NCBI GenBank assembly: GCA_017307375.1 | Contig: JAFKFH010000005.1 | Location: 496,001-560,000 of the forward strand | Reading direction: 5' to 3' | From: Alphaproteobacteria bacterium | GTDB taxonomy: Bacteria; Pseudomonadota; Alphaproteobacteria; Ferrovibrionales; Ferrovibrionaceae | DNA: 64,000 nt | Translations under genes and position numbers: made by a program | Notes under the pieces: generated by a model | Databases searched by the model: none | What the model was told of the DNA's origin: nothing | Seen by the model: the letters and a program-made list of their open reading frames with translations, nothing else | Part shown: positions 16,795 to 25,609 of the stretch, piece by piece | Numbering within the stretch: position 1 is the stretch's first letter | Layout: every line of letters starts with the position of its first letter

Positions 16795-18588
16795 ATGCGC
16801 GGCAGTTTCGACGAGCGGCTGGTCGAGGGGTTCCGCCAGGAACTCGACTATCTGCGCCGCGCCGGCGCGGATTTTGCCCGCCGCTATCCCAAGATCGCTT
16901 CGCGCCTGGAACTCTCGGAAGGGGAAAGCGCCGATCCGCAGATCGAGCGCCTGCTCGAGTCCTTCGCCTTCCTCACCGCGCGCATCCACAATCGCCTCGA
17001 CGCCGACTTCCCCGACATCCCGAAGGCGCTGCTCGATTCGCTTTATCCCTATCTGAGCCAGGGGATTCCGCCGCTGGCGATCGCGCGCTTCGACGTGGGC
17101 CGGGATCCGCTGCCGCCGCCCGAGGGGCGTGTCATCGCGCGCGGCACGCCGCTCTATGCGCAGGGGGCCGGCGCAACCTGCCGGTTCCGCACGACGGCCG
17201 AACTCAATCTCGCCCCGATCCAGCTGATCGACGTCCGGCTGGAGCCCGTCTCGCTGCACGATGTCTTCTCGAACGGCCGGATCGCCGCGGTCATCCGCCT
17301 GCGGCTCAGGAGCCTCGGCGTACCGCTCAATGAAATCCGGCTGGAAAAGCTGCGCCTCTATCTCGGCGGCAACCGCAAGCTCGGACCCGAACTGCACGAA
17401 CTGCTGGTTTCGGCGGTCGGCGCCATTGCCTGGGAGACTCAAGGCGGCAGCGGGTCGCCGCGGCCCTTCGCCCGGGTGTCTGAGGTGGGCTTCGCGCCCA
17501 ACGAGGCAGCCCTGCCCGAGCGGGACAATGCGCTGTCGGGCTATCGGCTGCTGGCCGAATATTTCGCCTTCCAGGAAAAATTCCTGTTCGTCGACATCGA
17601 CAAGCTGGGGCCCCTGCCAGCCGCCAGCGAAGCCGACCTGCTGATCGGCCTGTCGCGACCGCCGGCCGGCCGCTTCGACCTCGACGCCGACAGCGTGCTG
17701 CTGAACTGCGTGCCGATCATCAACCTGTTCGTCAAGACGGCCGAGCCGATCCGGCTGACGCATACGCAGTCGGAGTATCTGGTCCGGCCCGAGCTGAATG
17801 CCGAGGCGCAGTACGAGATCCACTCGATCACCGACGTTCTGCTCTCGGCCGCCTCGCAGCCCGAACCGACCCGGGTCGCACCCTATTTCGGCTTCGGCCA
17901 CGCGGCGGTCGGCGACGACGCGGTCTTCTGGCACGGCCGGCGGGTCGCCGCCCGCGCCGGCATGCCGGGCACCGAGCTCTTCATCGGCTTCAAGGAACAG
18001 CGCTTCCGGGCGCGCCGCCCCCCCGGCGAGACGGTCACGGTGCGCACGCTGTGCACCAATCGCGCCCTGACCGAGCAGTTGCCGACCAATGCGATGCTGC
18101 AGGCCGATGTCGAACTGCCCGCCGTCGTCTCGCTGCAGATGCGCCCGACGACCTGCGTCCATCCGCCGGCCGACGGCGCCACGCTGTGGCAGTTGGTATC
18201 GCAGTTGTCGCTGAGCCACATTCCCTATGAAAGCGGCAAGGAAGGGCTGGCGGCGCTGCAGGAAGTGCTACGCCTCTATTGCCCGCCGCATCGCGTCGCG
18301 GCACTGGAGGAAATCGCCGGCCTGCGATCGCTGCAGGCCGAACCGGTGGTGCGCCGCGTCGGCATGGAAAGCTGGCGCGGATTCTGCCGCGGCGTGCGCC
18401 TCGAACTCGAGGTCGACGAACGCGCCTTCGTCGGCGGCTCGGCCCATCTGCTCGGCGCGGTACTGAGCCGCTTCTTCTCGCAGACCGCGAGCATCAACAG
18501 CTTCACCGAACTGGCGCTGCGCAGCGCCCAACGCGAGGGGATCTGGCAACAATGGCCGGCGACGATCGGGTCGCGCAACACGATCTGA
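16795..18588 (+). CDS. tssF: T6SS baseplate protein TssF
   Basis: TssF is the large wedge protein of the T6SS baseplate (gp6-like). The 597-residue product begins with the family hallmark FRQELDYLRRAGADFARRYP and continues with SGES-like DPQIERLLESFAFLTARI and LLDSLYPYLSQGIPPLAIA. Further landmarks are LYAQGAGATCRFRTTAEL and, near the C-terminus, FVGGSAHLLGAVLSRFF. Length is normal for TssF. The last 37 bases overlap the start of tssG in another frame. Confidence 0.96.
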   Translation: MRGSFDERLVEGFRQELDYLRRAGADFARRYPKIASRLELSEGESADPQIERLLESFAFLTARIHNRLDADFPDIPKALLDSLYPYLSQGIPPLAIARFDVGRDPLPPPEGRVIARGTPLYAQGAGATCRFRTTAELNLAPIQLIDVRLEPVSLHDVFSNGRIAAVIRLRLRSLGVPLNEIRLEKLRLYLGGNRKLGPELHELLVSAVGAIAWETQGGSGSPRPFARVSEVGFAPNEAALPERDNALSGYRLLAEYFAFQEKFLFVDIDKLGPLPAASEADLLIGLSRPPAGRFDLDADSVLLNCVPIINLFVKTAEPIRLTHTQSEYLVRPELNAEAQYEIHSITDVLLSAASQPEPTRVAPYFGFGHAAVGDDAVFWHGRRVAARAGMPGTELFIGFKEQRFRARRPPGETVTVRTLCTNRALTEQLPTNAMLQADVELPAVVSLQMRPTTCVHPPADGATLWQLVSQLSLSHIPYESGKEGLAALQEVLRLYCPPHRVAALEEIAGLRSLQAEPVVRRVGMESWRGFCRGVRLELEVDERAFVGGSAHLLGAVLSRFFSQTASINSFTELALRSAQREGIWQQWPATIGSRNTI

Positions 18589-19589
18589 GGGCGGCGCTCT
18601 ACGCCGAGCCGGAACGCTTCGCCTTCGTGCAGGCGGTCCGGCTGCTGGAGCAGCTGAGCGCCAACGGCGCCGAGGTCGGTTCGTCGACGTCGATGCGGAA
18701 CGAACCCGTGCGCTTCACCGCGCGCAATGCCCTGTCGTTCCCGGCCTCCGAAATCGACGGGCTGAAGCCCGGCGAAGGCATGCTGCCGCCGACGCTGATC
18801 GTCGCCATCCTCGGGCTGGCCGGCATCCAGGGCCCCCTGCCCCGCTCGATCACCGAGATGATGCTCGGCCGCATCAAGGCGGGCGACCGGGCGATGGCCG
18901 ATTTCCTCGACCTGTTCAACCACCGCCTGATCGCGCTCTACTATCAGGCGATCAAGGCCCATCGGCCGCTGCTGGAATCGTCCCGGCCCGAGATGACGCG
19001 CATCGGCCGCGCGCTGCGGGCGATTGCGGGGCTGGGCCGGGGCGACGCCGCCGGCGATGCGACGCTTCTGCGTTTTGCCGGCATCCTCAGCGAGCAGCGG
19101 CGCCCGGCCGAAGGGCTGCGCCGGCTGGTCCAGGGCATGCTGCAGGTGCCGGTCGCCGTCACCGAATTCGTCGGCGAGTGGCGCAACATCCCGCCCGAGC
19201 AGCAGACCAGGCTCGGAGCCTCGGGCGGCGGCGCCCAGCGGCTGGGCCAGGGTGCCGTGCTTGGCCACCGCGCCTACGACCAGCAGGGTACGGTCGAGCT
19301 GGTGCTCGGCCCGCTGACCTTGGAACGCTATCTCGACTGCCTGCCGGGCGGGCCGGATTTCGCCCGCCTGGAACGTCTCGTGCCGCTTTATTGCGGGCCG
19401 GCGCTGGAAGTCCGCCTCAGGCTGCTGCTGAACCAGGATTCCCAGCCTTCGGTCAAGCTGTGCTGCGGCACTGCCGGCCGCCTGGGCCGCACCACCTGGC
19501 TGGGCAACGGCCCGCGCCGGGGCAATGCCTCTTCGCCTTCGTTTCTCCTCAACCCCTTGCTGAAGCCGAGCACGCGCCATGTCCTTTGA
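18552..19589 (+). CDS. tssG: T6SS baseplate protein TssG
   Basis: TssG forms the TssF2G wedge core of the baseplate. The 345-residue product has the conserved FAFVQAVRLLEQL motif near residues 20-32, then VRFTARNALSFPASEI and a central FLDLFNHRLIALYYQAIK segment that is diagnostic for the family. The ATG at 18552 gives the standard length and overlaps the tssF end by 37 bases. The open frame runs further upstream, but that part is a shadow inside tssF. It overlaps clpV by 11 bases. Confidence 0.95.
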   Translation: MAGDDRVAQHDLRAALYAEPERFAFVQAVRLLEQLSANGAEVGSSTSMRNEPVRFTARNALSFPASEIDGLKPGEGMLPPTLIVAILGLAGIQGPLPRSITEMMLGRIKAGDRAMADFLDLFNHRLIALYYQAIKAHRPLLESSRPEMTRIGRALRAIAGLGRGDAAGDATLLRFAGILSEQRRPAEGLRRLVQGMLQVPVAVTEFVGEWRNIPPEQQTRLGASGGGAQRLGQGAVLGHRAYDQQGTVELVLGPLTLERYLDCLPGGPDFARLERLVPLYCGPALEVRLRLLLNQDSQPSVKLCCGTAGRLGRTTWLGNGPRRGNASSPSFLLNPLLKPSTRHVL

Positions 19590-22272
19590 TCTGAAGACGC
19601 TGATCGAAAAACTCAACCCGCTGTGCCGCAAGGCGCTCGAGGATGCGGCCCATCTCTGCGTGTCGCAAACCAACTTCTATGTCGAGATCGAGCATCTGCT
19701 GTCGAAGCTGGTCGCCGCCCAGCAATCCGACATCTATGAGATCCTCTGGCAGCTCAACGTCGACCGCGGCGACCTCAACCGCCAGCTGACTGCCGCGATC
19801 GAAACCTTCAAGCGCGGTGCCGGCCGCACCCCGGCCTTCTCGCCGCAGGTCGCCCGGCTGCTGAAGGAGGCCTGGATGATCGCCTCGCTGGAAAGCGGCG
19901 AGCCGATGACCCGTTCGGGCGCCATCCTGATCGCCCTGGTCTCGATTCCGGAACTCCGCGAAAGCATCGCCGAGACCGTGCCGCTGCTGGCGGCGCTGAG
20001 CCCCGAAGCCGTCAAGGCCAAGTTGAAGGAAGTCGGCCCGACGACGGCCGAGAAGGTCGATGCCGCGGCCCGTACCGAGGCGGCGCGCCGCGCGCTGCAG
20101 CCCTCGGCTCCCGGGGCGGCAACGGCCGCGACCGGCGGGGGCGCTCGCCCGGCCACGGCGCAAGGCGGCGAAAGCGCGCTGGACAAGTTCACCATCGACG
20201 TCACCGCCCAGGCGCGCGCCGGCAAGATCGACCCGATCCTCGGCCGTGATGCGGAAATCCGCCAGATGGTCGACATCCTGATGCGTCGCCGGCAGAACAA
20301 CCCGATCCTGGTCGGCGAGGCCGGGGTCGGCAAGACCGCGCTGGTCGAGGGCCTTGCCCTGCGGATCGTCGCCGGGGAGGTGCCGCCGCCGCTGCGCAAG
20401 GTATCGATCCGCAGCCTCGACCTCGGCCAATTGCAGGCCGGTGCCGGCGTGCGCGGCGAATTCGAGAAGCGGCTGAAGGACGTGATCACCGAGGTGACCT
20501 CGGCGGTCGATCCGGTCATCCTGTTCATCGACGAGACCCACACGATCATCGGTGCCGGGGGCCAGGCCGGCGGCGGCGATGCCGCCAACCTGCTGAAGCC
20601 GGCCCTGGCGCGCGGCGAGCTGCGCACCATCGGCGCGACGACCTGGTCCGAATACAAGCGCCACATCGAGAAGGACCCGGCGCTGACCCGCCGCTTCCAG
20701 GTGGTCAAGGTGCCCGAGCCCGACGAGGCGACCGCGATCGCGATGCTGCGCGGCATCACCCCGTCGCTGGAAAAGCATCATGGCGTCGCCATCCGCGAAA
20801 GCGGCATTGCCGCCGCCGTCCGCCTGTCGATGCGCTACATCGAGGGCCGGCAACTGCCGGACAAGGCGGTCGCCGTGCTCGATACCGCCTGCGCCCGCGT
20901 GGCACTGGGCCAGTCGGCGGCACCGCCGACGCTGGAAAGCGTGCTGCAGGACCTGCGCATCGTCGGCGACGAGCGGCGCGCGGTGACGCGCCAGATCGAA
21001 CTCGGCCTCGGCGACGACGATACCCAGGCACTGGCCGCCAAGCTCGACGCCGAACTGGCCGATCTCGAAGTCCAGCGCGCTGCGCTGGCCAAGCGGCATG
21101 AGGAAGAGGCCGGCATCGTCAAGAGCATCCTGGAGGAGGAAGCCAAGCTGAAGCCGCCGGCGGAGGGTGAGCAGGCAGCGGCACCCGACATGGCGGCGCT
21201 GACCGACCTGCGGGCCCGGCTCGCCGCGATGCAGGGCGAACAGCCGCTGGTTCCGGTCGCGGTCGACGAGGCGGTCGTCTCCGAGGTGATCGCCGGCTGG
21301 ACCGGCATCCCAATGGGCAAGCTGCGCTCGGGCGAAGTCTCGACGCTGATGCAGCTCGAAGAGAAGCTGGCCGAACGGGTGATCGGCCAGCGCGACGGCA
21401 TCGACGCGATCAGCCGCGCGATCCGCATCTCGGCGGCCAAGCTCGCCGCCCCCGAGAAGCCGATCGGCGTGTTCCTGCTGGTCGGCCCCTCGGGCGTCGG
21501 CAAGACCGAGACGGCGCTGGCGCTGGCCGACCTGCTCTACGGCGGCGAGAACCGCATCGTCACCATCAACATGTCGGAATACCAGGAAGGCCATTCGGTC
21601 TCGAAGCTGAAGGGCGCGCCTGCCGGCTATGTCGGCTACGGCCAGGGCGGCATCCTTACCGAGGCCGTGCGCCACAACCCCTACACCGTCGTCCTGCTCG
21701 ACGAGTTCGAGAAGGCGCATCCGGAGGTGTGGGAGCTGTTCTACCAGGTGTTCGACAAGGGCTCGCTGGAGGATTCGGAAGGCACGACCGTCTCGTTCCG
21801 CAACGCCCTTATCCTGCTGACCTCGAACCTGGCCCAGGACGTCATCACCGATGCCTGCGTCGAGGGGGCGGAAAAGCAGCCGAGCCTCGAAGAGCTGAAC
21901 GAGATGATGCGCCCGCATCTGGTCCAGCACTTCAAGCCGGCGCTGGTCGGCCGCATGACGGTCATCCCCTATCGCCCGCTGTCGGAGGCCGAGACCCGTT
22001 CGATCGCCGCGCTGAAGCTGAAGAAGATCCAGCGACGGATGGGCGAGCAGCATCGCGCCGAACTGCAGCTGACCCCGGCCGTGCTGGACAATATCGTCGC
22101 GCGGTGTGACGACGCCTACAGCGGTGCCCGCACCATCGATCGCATCATCAATCAGATCCTGTTGCCGGACTTGTCAGCGGGCATCCTGGACCGCATCGCC
22201 AATGCCGAGGCGTTCAAGGAAGTCGTCGTGGACGTCGATCAGGATGGGCACTTCACCTACCGCTTCTCCTGA
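19579..22272 (+). CDS. clpV: T6SS sheath-recycling AAA+ ATPase ClpV (TssH)
   Basis: ClpV disassembles contracted TssB/C sheaths. The 897-residue product has an N-terminal Clp-type domain (~1-150), an Ala-rich linker, and two AAA+ modules. The first Walker A is GEAGVGKT at about residues 246-253 with Walker B ILFIDE; the second is GPSGVGKT at about 636-643 with VVLLDEFEKAHPEVWE. A charged coiled-coil middle region (residues ~470-560) lies between them. The TssH subtype is indicated by location between tssG and vgrG and by its N-terminal LIEKLNPLCRKALEDAA motif. Both ATP sites look intact. Confidence 0.96.
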   Translation: MSFDLKTLIEKLNPLCRKALEDAAHLCVSQTNFYVEIEHLLSKLVAAQQSDIYEILWQLNVDRGDLNRQLTAAIETFKRGAGRTPAFSPQVARLLKEAWMIASLESGEPMTRSGAILIALVSIPELRESIAETVPLLAALSPEAVKAKLKEVGPTTAEKVDAAARTEAARRALQPSAPGAATAATGGGARPATAQGGESALDKFTIDVTAQARAGKIDPILGRDAEIRQMVDILMRRRQNNPILVGEAGVGKTALVEGLALRIVAGEVPPPLRKVSIRSLDLGQLQAGAGVRGEFEKRLKDVITEVTSAVDPVILFIDETHTIIGAGGQAGGGDAANLLKPALARGELRTIGATTWSEYKRHIEKDPALTRRFQVVKVPEPDEATAIAMLRGITPSLEKHHGVAIRESGIAAAVRLSMRYIEGRQLPDKAVAVLDTACARVALGQSAAPPTLESVLQDLRIVGDERRAVTRQIELGLGDDDTQALAAKLDAELADLEVQRAALAKRHEEEAGIVKSILEEEAKLKPPAEGEQAAAPDMAALTDLRARLAAMQGEQPLVPVAVDEAVVSEVIAGWTGIPMGKLRSGEVSTLMQLEEKLAERVIGQRDGIDAISRAIRISAAKLAAPEKPIGVFLLVGPSGVGKTETALALADLLYGGENRIVTINMSEYQEGHSVSKLKGAPAGYVGYGQGGILTEAVRHNPYTVVLLDEFEKAHPEVWELFYQVFDKGSLEDSEGTTVSFRNALILLTSNLAQDVITDACVEGAEKQPSLEELNEMMRPHLVQHFKPALVGRMTVIPYRPLSEAETRSIAALKLKKIQRRMGEQHRAELQLTPAVLDNIVARCDDAYSGARTIDRIINQILLPDLSAGILDRIANAEAFKEVVVDVDQDGHFTYRFS

Positions 22273-22291
22273 AGCGACATAGGAGCAGAAC

Positions 22292-24208
22292 ATGGCGACC
22301 GATGAACGCTTCCAGCTGATCATCAAGGATGTCGGGTCCAAGGACCTGTCGTTCGGCGAGCCCGACATCATTGCGCTGCGCCTGGACGAGACGCTGACCG
22401 GCCTGCCGGACAGCGACTGGGCGGGCACGCCCGCCTTCGGCATGCGCGAGCCGCTGGGCAAGGAGGGGCTGAAGACCCCGTTCAGCGACATGGGCGCGAC
22501 CCCGGTCGGCCGGGCCCTGGGCCTGGTCACCACCGAGGCCGCCCTGCCCTTCCGCCTGCGCGCCCGGCTGCGCCTGCCGGTCGATCCGGTCGAGGTCAAG
22601 AAGCTCCTGAACCGGCCGGCCATCCTGCGCATCGGCGACGTGAAGGAAGCGCGCTACCTGCACGGCCAGGTGATCCAGGCGCGCAACCTCGGCGCCGGCT
22701 CGACCGCCGAGCGCGCGATCGACGTGCTGGTCCTGCCCTGGCTCGCCTATCTCGGCCTGACCAAGCGGGCACAGGTCTGGCAGGGCAAGACGGTCGACAT
22801 CGTCCGCCAGGTGCTGCAGCAGTACCCGGCCGACCTGACCGGCCCGATCGAGATCGAGACCTCCGGCGTCGACCCGTCGCTGCCGTCGCGCAATTTCGTG
22901 CTGCAGTACCAGGAATCGGACCTCGACTTCGTCTATCGCATCCTCGAGCGCGACGGCATCTATTGCTATGTCCGTCACCAGGCCGACAACGCGAAGCTGA
23001 TCCTCTCGTCCAGCAACGGCGGGCTGACCGATGCGCAGCTCAACAAGCGCAAGCTGACCGTCGAGCAGCAGCCCGGGGCCGGCGAACAGCTGTTCGGCGA
23101 CCTGATCTCGAACCTGGCGATCCAGACCGAGACGGTGCCGCAGAAGGTCATCGCCCGCGACTTCAACCCGAAGAACGCCTCGGCGACACTGCAGGCGATG
23201 AATCCTTCCGAGGACAAACCGCTGACCGTGCTGGCCTATCCCGGCGGCTTCGACCAGCTCGACCAGGGCCTCGACCGCGTCGCCAAGCAGCTGGCCCGCG
23301 CCTTCGCCAGCTACGAGGTGCTGGCCGTGGGCGAAAGCCGCTGCCAGTTCATGGCGCCGGGCGAGATGGTGCAGCTGCCGAACGACAAGCGGCTGGGCCT
23401 GCCGGCAGAACTCGACAACGGCCAGTTCTTCATCCGCCGCACCCGGCACGACCTGATCCGCATGAACGACCAGGAAGAGCCGACCTACGTCAACCGCTTC
23501 GAGGCGATGGCGCTTGACCGCGAATACCGCCCGGCGCGGCTCACGCCGGTGCCGCGTGCCTACGGGGCGACGCTTGCCAATGTCGTCGTCGCCAGCGAGG
23601 GCGCCGCGGCCGACGTCGAGGGTGTCGACGGCGTGCTGATCCAGTTCCTGTGGGACGATGCCAAGGTCAAGCTGCGCGCTCGTCTCGGCCAGGGCTGGGC
23701 CGGCCAGAAGCGTGGCGCCTTCATGATGCCGCGCCCCGGCGACGAGGTCATCGTCTCGTTCGTCGAGGGCGAGATCGACCGGCCGGTGGTGATCGGATCG
23801 CTGCACAACTCGGACGCGGCGATGGCCTTCGATCCGCATGCCTCGGGCGGCGCCCTGTCGTCGGTGGCGGCGCCGGCGGCTGCCGCGCTCGGCATGGCGC
23901 TGGTCGGCGCCGGGCTCTCAGGTGCTTCGGACTCGTCGAGCGAACTCGGCCGCATGGCCGGCATGCGGGACGAGGGCGGCAACGCGCTGTCGCTCTACGA
24001 CAAGCCGGGATCCGAACGGGTGATGATCGCGGCAGCCAAGGACCGCAACGACCTGACCGCGGGGACCTGGGCCCTGGCCTCATCGACGAAGAACGAACTG
24101 GTCGTCGGCGACTTCACGCTGAAGATCGGCGGCAACTTCAACCTCGAGGTCGCCGGCAACACCTTCGTCACGCTGCTGGGCAACCACACCATGAAGATCG
24201 GGTCGTGA
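22292..24208 (+). CDS. vgrG: T6SS spike protein VgrG (TssI)
   Basis: VgrG trimers form the spike on which adaptors, PAAR tips and effectors are mounted. The 638-residue product has a gp27-like region (residues ~1-400) with ARYLHGQV-type and FVLQYQESDLDFVYRILER motifs. A gp5-like OB fold follows at about 440-505 (QFLWDDAKVKLRARLGQGWAG, EVIVSFVEGEIDRPVVIGS). A short beta-helix tail closes the protein (GDFTLKIGGNFNLEVAGN). Between OB fold and tail is an unusual Ala/Gly-rich hydrophobic segment (~residues 525-550). There is no effector extension, so cargo must be bound non-covalently. The A1 gene begins one base after the stop. Confidence 0.95.
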   Translation: MATDERFQLIIKDVGSKDLSFGEPDIIALRLDETLTGLPDSDWAGTPAFGMREPLGKEGLKTPFSDMGATPVGRALGLVTTEAALPFRLRARLRLPVDPVEVKKLLNRPAILRIGDVKEARYLHGQVIQARNLGAGSTAERAIDVLVLPWLAYLGLTKRAQVWQGKTVDIVRQVLQQYPADLTGPIEIETSGVDPSLPSRNFVLQYQESDLDFVYRILERDGIYCYVRHQADNAKLILSSSNGGLTDAQLNKRKLTVEQQPGAGEQLFGDLISNLAIQTETVPQKVIARDFNPKNASATLQAMNPSEDKPLTVLAYPGGFDQLDQGLDRVAKQLARAFASYEVLAVGESRCQFMAPGEMVQLPNDKRLGLPAELDNGQFFIRRTRHDLIRMNDQEEPTYVNRFEAMALDREYRPARLTPVPRAYGATLANVVVASEGAAADVEGVDGVLIQFLWDDAKVKLRARLGQGWAGQKRGAFMMPRPGDEVIVSFVEGEIDRPVVIGSLHNSDAAMAFDPHASGGALSSVAAPAAAALGMALVGAGLSGASDSSSELGRMAGMRDEGGNALSLYDKPGSERVMIAAAKDRNDLTAGTWALASSTKNELVVGDFTLKIGGNFNLEVAGNTFVTLLGNHTMKIGS

Positions 24209-24209
24209 C

Positions 24210-24725
24210 ATGGCCGAGGAAACCGAAAGCACCGACACGTCCCAATGGGGCAATGTCGACGATGCCTATACCGGGAACAACGACGTCGGCAAGGCGCGTC
24301 AACTCGGCGACGACTTCTGGCAGATCCAGACCGCGCAGGCCAAGTACTGGGACTCGCCCTATACGATGTCGAATCTGCATGCCGAAGAGAGCATGCTGAT
24401 CCAGGCGGGCGCGCTGGCTACCGGCTATGTCGAGAACTCGTCGCTGGCCGCCGCGCTGATCGGCATCAGCTTCGAGTTCAAGACGCCCGCCGTCATCACG
24501 GTCGACATGATTCCGGGCTCGAAGATCGAGGTCGACATCATGAAGGCCGAGGCCACGACCAACAAGGCATGGCTGAAACTCGGCCATATCAAAGCCAACG
24601 ATGCTCTGGAAGCCGAGGAACTGCTGTCGGAGTGCAAGGCCGCGGTCTCGGAAATGCAGACCAAGCTGGCCGGGCTGAAGAGCGGCGCGGCGGAATCGAC
24701 GATCGCCGAGGCCATTCGGATCTGA
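24210..24725 (+). CDS. Cassette 1 small protein A1 (family A, unknown)
   Basis: This 171-residue protein belongs to no family I recognise. It has a short polar N-terminus with GNVDDAYTGNNDVG, a W-containing strand (DDFWQIQTAQ), then alternating beta-like sequence around GYVENSSLAAALIGISFEF. The conserved block PGSKIEVD...TNKAWLKLG is shared with the other four A proteins. The last ~45 residues are a helix (ELLSECKAAVSEMQTKLAGL). It starts one base after the vgrG stop. It is closest to A2 at 29498, which shares WGNVDDAYTGN-type and AFL/AWL motifs. Spacing to B1 is 13 bases, as in cassette 2. Confidence 0.85.
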   Translation: MAEETESTDTSQWGNVDDAYTGNNDVGKARQLGDDFWQIQTAQAKYWDSPYTMSNLHAEESMLIQAGALATGYVENSSLAAALIGISFEFKTPAVITVDMIPGSKIEVDIMKAEATTNKAWLKLGHIKANDALEAEELLSECKAAVSEMQTKLAGLKSGAAESTIAEAIRI

Positions 24726-24738
24726 GGAGACTGGTGTC

Positions 24739-25164
24739 ATGAGCGATGGCGGTACGGAAGTCGAAATCGATCGCGAAGACAATTTTCGGGCATTATGGGC
24801 CAATGCCTATGCCGAGTACGGCCCGGCCAACACGACGATGGATTTCCTCGCCTCGCTCGAGGGCCAGATCGTCGGCAGCCTGGCGTTCTCGACCTCGGCG
24901 ATCGGGGTGCAGATCGATACCTGCCTCGGCGCGATGGGCGTCGAGGTCGACGCGGGCAACAGCTTTGCCATGCACGGCCTGCATCTGCAGAACACCGAGG
25001 CGGAACTGGAGGCGGTCTGCAACGAGGCCGAGGCTGCCTTGTCCAAGGCGTCCGCCAGCGTGATTTCCACGCATTCCGATGTCAGCCAGCTCAAGAGCAC
25101 CGTCGATTATCTCGAAAGCGGCGGCGCGTGGCTCAACGGCATGGCGATGATCGCCAATCTCTGA
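24739..25164 (+). CDS. Cassette 1 small protein B1 (family B, unknown)
   Basis: This is a 141-residue protein of unknown function. The start carries the family B signature (EVEIDREDNFRALW; other members have ITINRE or DISRDD at this place). The middle is strand-rich with short glycine turns (LEGQIVGSLAFSTSAIGVQID). A ~50-residue helix follows (TEAELEAVCNEAEAALSKAS), and it closes with DYLESGGAWLNGMAMIANL, nearly identical to the end of B2. GAGGAG-type ribosome-binding signal precedes the ATG. It lies 18 bases before C1. Confidence 0.85.
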   Translation: MSDGGTEVEIDREDNFRALWANAYAEYGPANTTMDFLASLEGQIVGSLAFSTSAIGVQIDTCLGAMGVEVDAGNSFAMHGLHLQNTEAELEAVCNEAEAALSKASASVISTHSDVSQLKSTVDYLESGGAWLNGMAMIANL

Positions 25165-25182
25165 CGGGCAGGAGGACGCATC

Positions 25183-25602
25183 ATGACCAATACCTACACA
25201 CTCGGTGCCCCGCTGTTCGGCATGACCGCCTACAATGCCGACTCGTTCATGCTGAAGGCCGATGCCACGGCGTCGAGCTATGCGGCCAACACCACCGGCA
25301 AGCTCTACTTCGCCGCCGAGTTCGCCGCGACGCTGGCGGGGGTGACGGTCAACCTGAACGCCCCGCCGGTCATCGCCATCGAAGCGAAGCTGAATTTCAA
25401 GGCCGAATGGAAGGATGGCGAGTTCCAGTTCTCCGAGACGGTCGCCAACAATGAAGCCGCGAAAGCGACGGCAACGCTGCAGAAGACCAGAAGCATGTTG
25501 AGCGACATGAAGGCCAAGATGACCGACATCGAGGACAACGTCACCGAGTTGAACAACCACGCCGATACGGTTCGCCTCTACGGCGCCCTGATGGAAGCCT
25601 GA
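25183..25602 (+). CDS. Cassette 1 small protein C1 (family C, unknown)
   Basis: This 139-residue protein shows the family C signature near the N-terminus (YTLGAPLFGMTAYNADSF; others read GMTFYTK or SMTFYTK). It continues with alternating polar/hydrophobic strands (SSYAANTTGKLYFAAEFAATLAG) and a C-terminal helix (TATLQKTRSMLSDMKAKMTDI). AGGAGG lies directly upstream at a good distance from the ATG. It is seven bases upstream of D1, the same spacing as C2 to D2. No signal peptide or catalytic motif is visible. Confidence 0.85.
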   Translation: MTNTYTLGAPLFGMTAYNADSFMLKADATASSYAANTTGKLYFAAEFAATLAGVTVNLNAPPVIAIEAKLNFKAEWKDGEFQFSETVANNEAAKATATLQKTRSMLSDMKAKMTDIEDNVTELNNHADTVRLYGALMEA

Positions 25603-25609
25603 GCACCGC

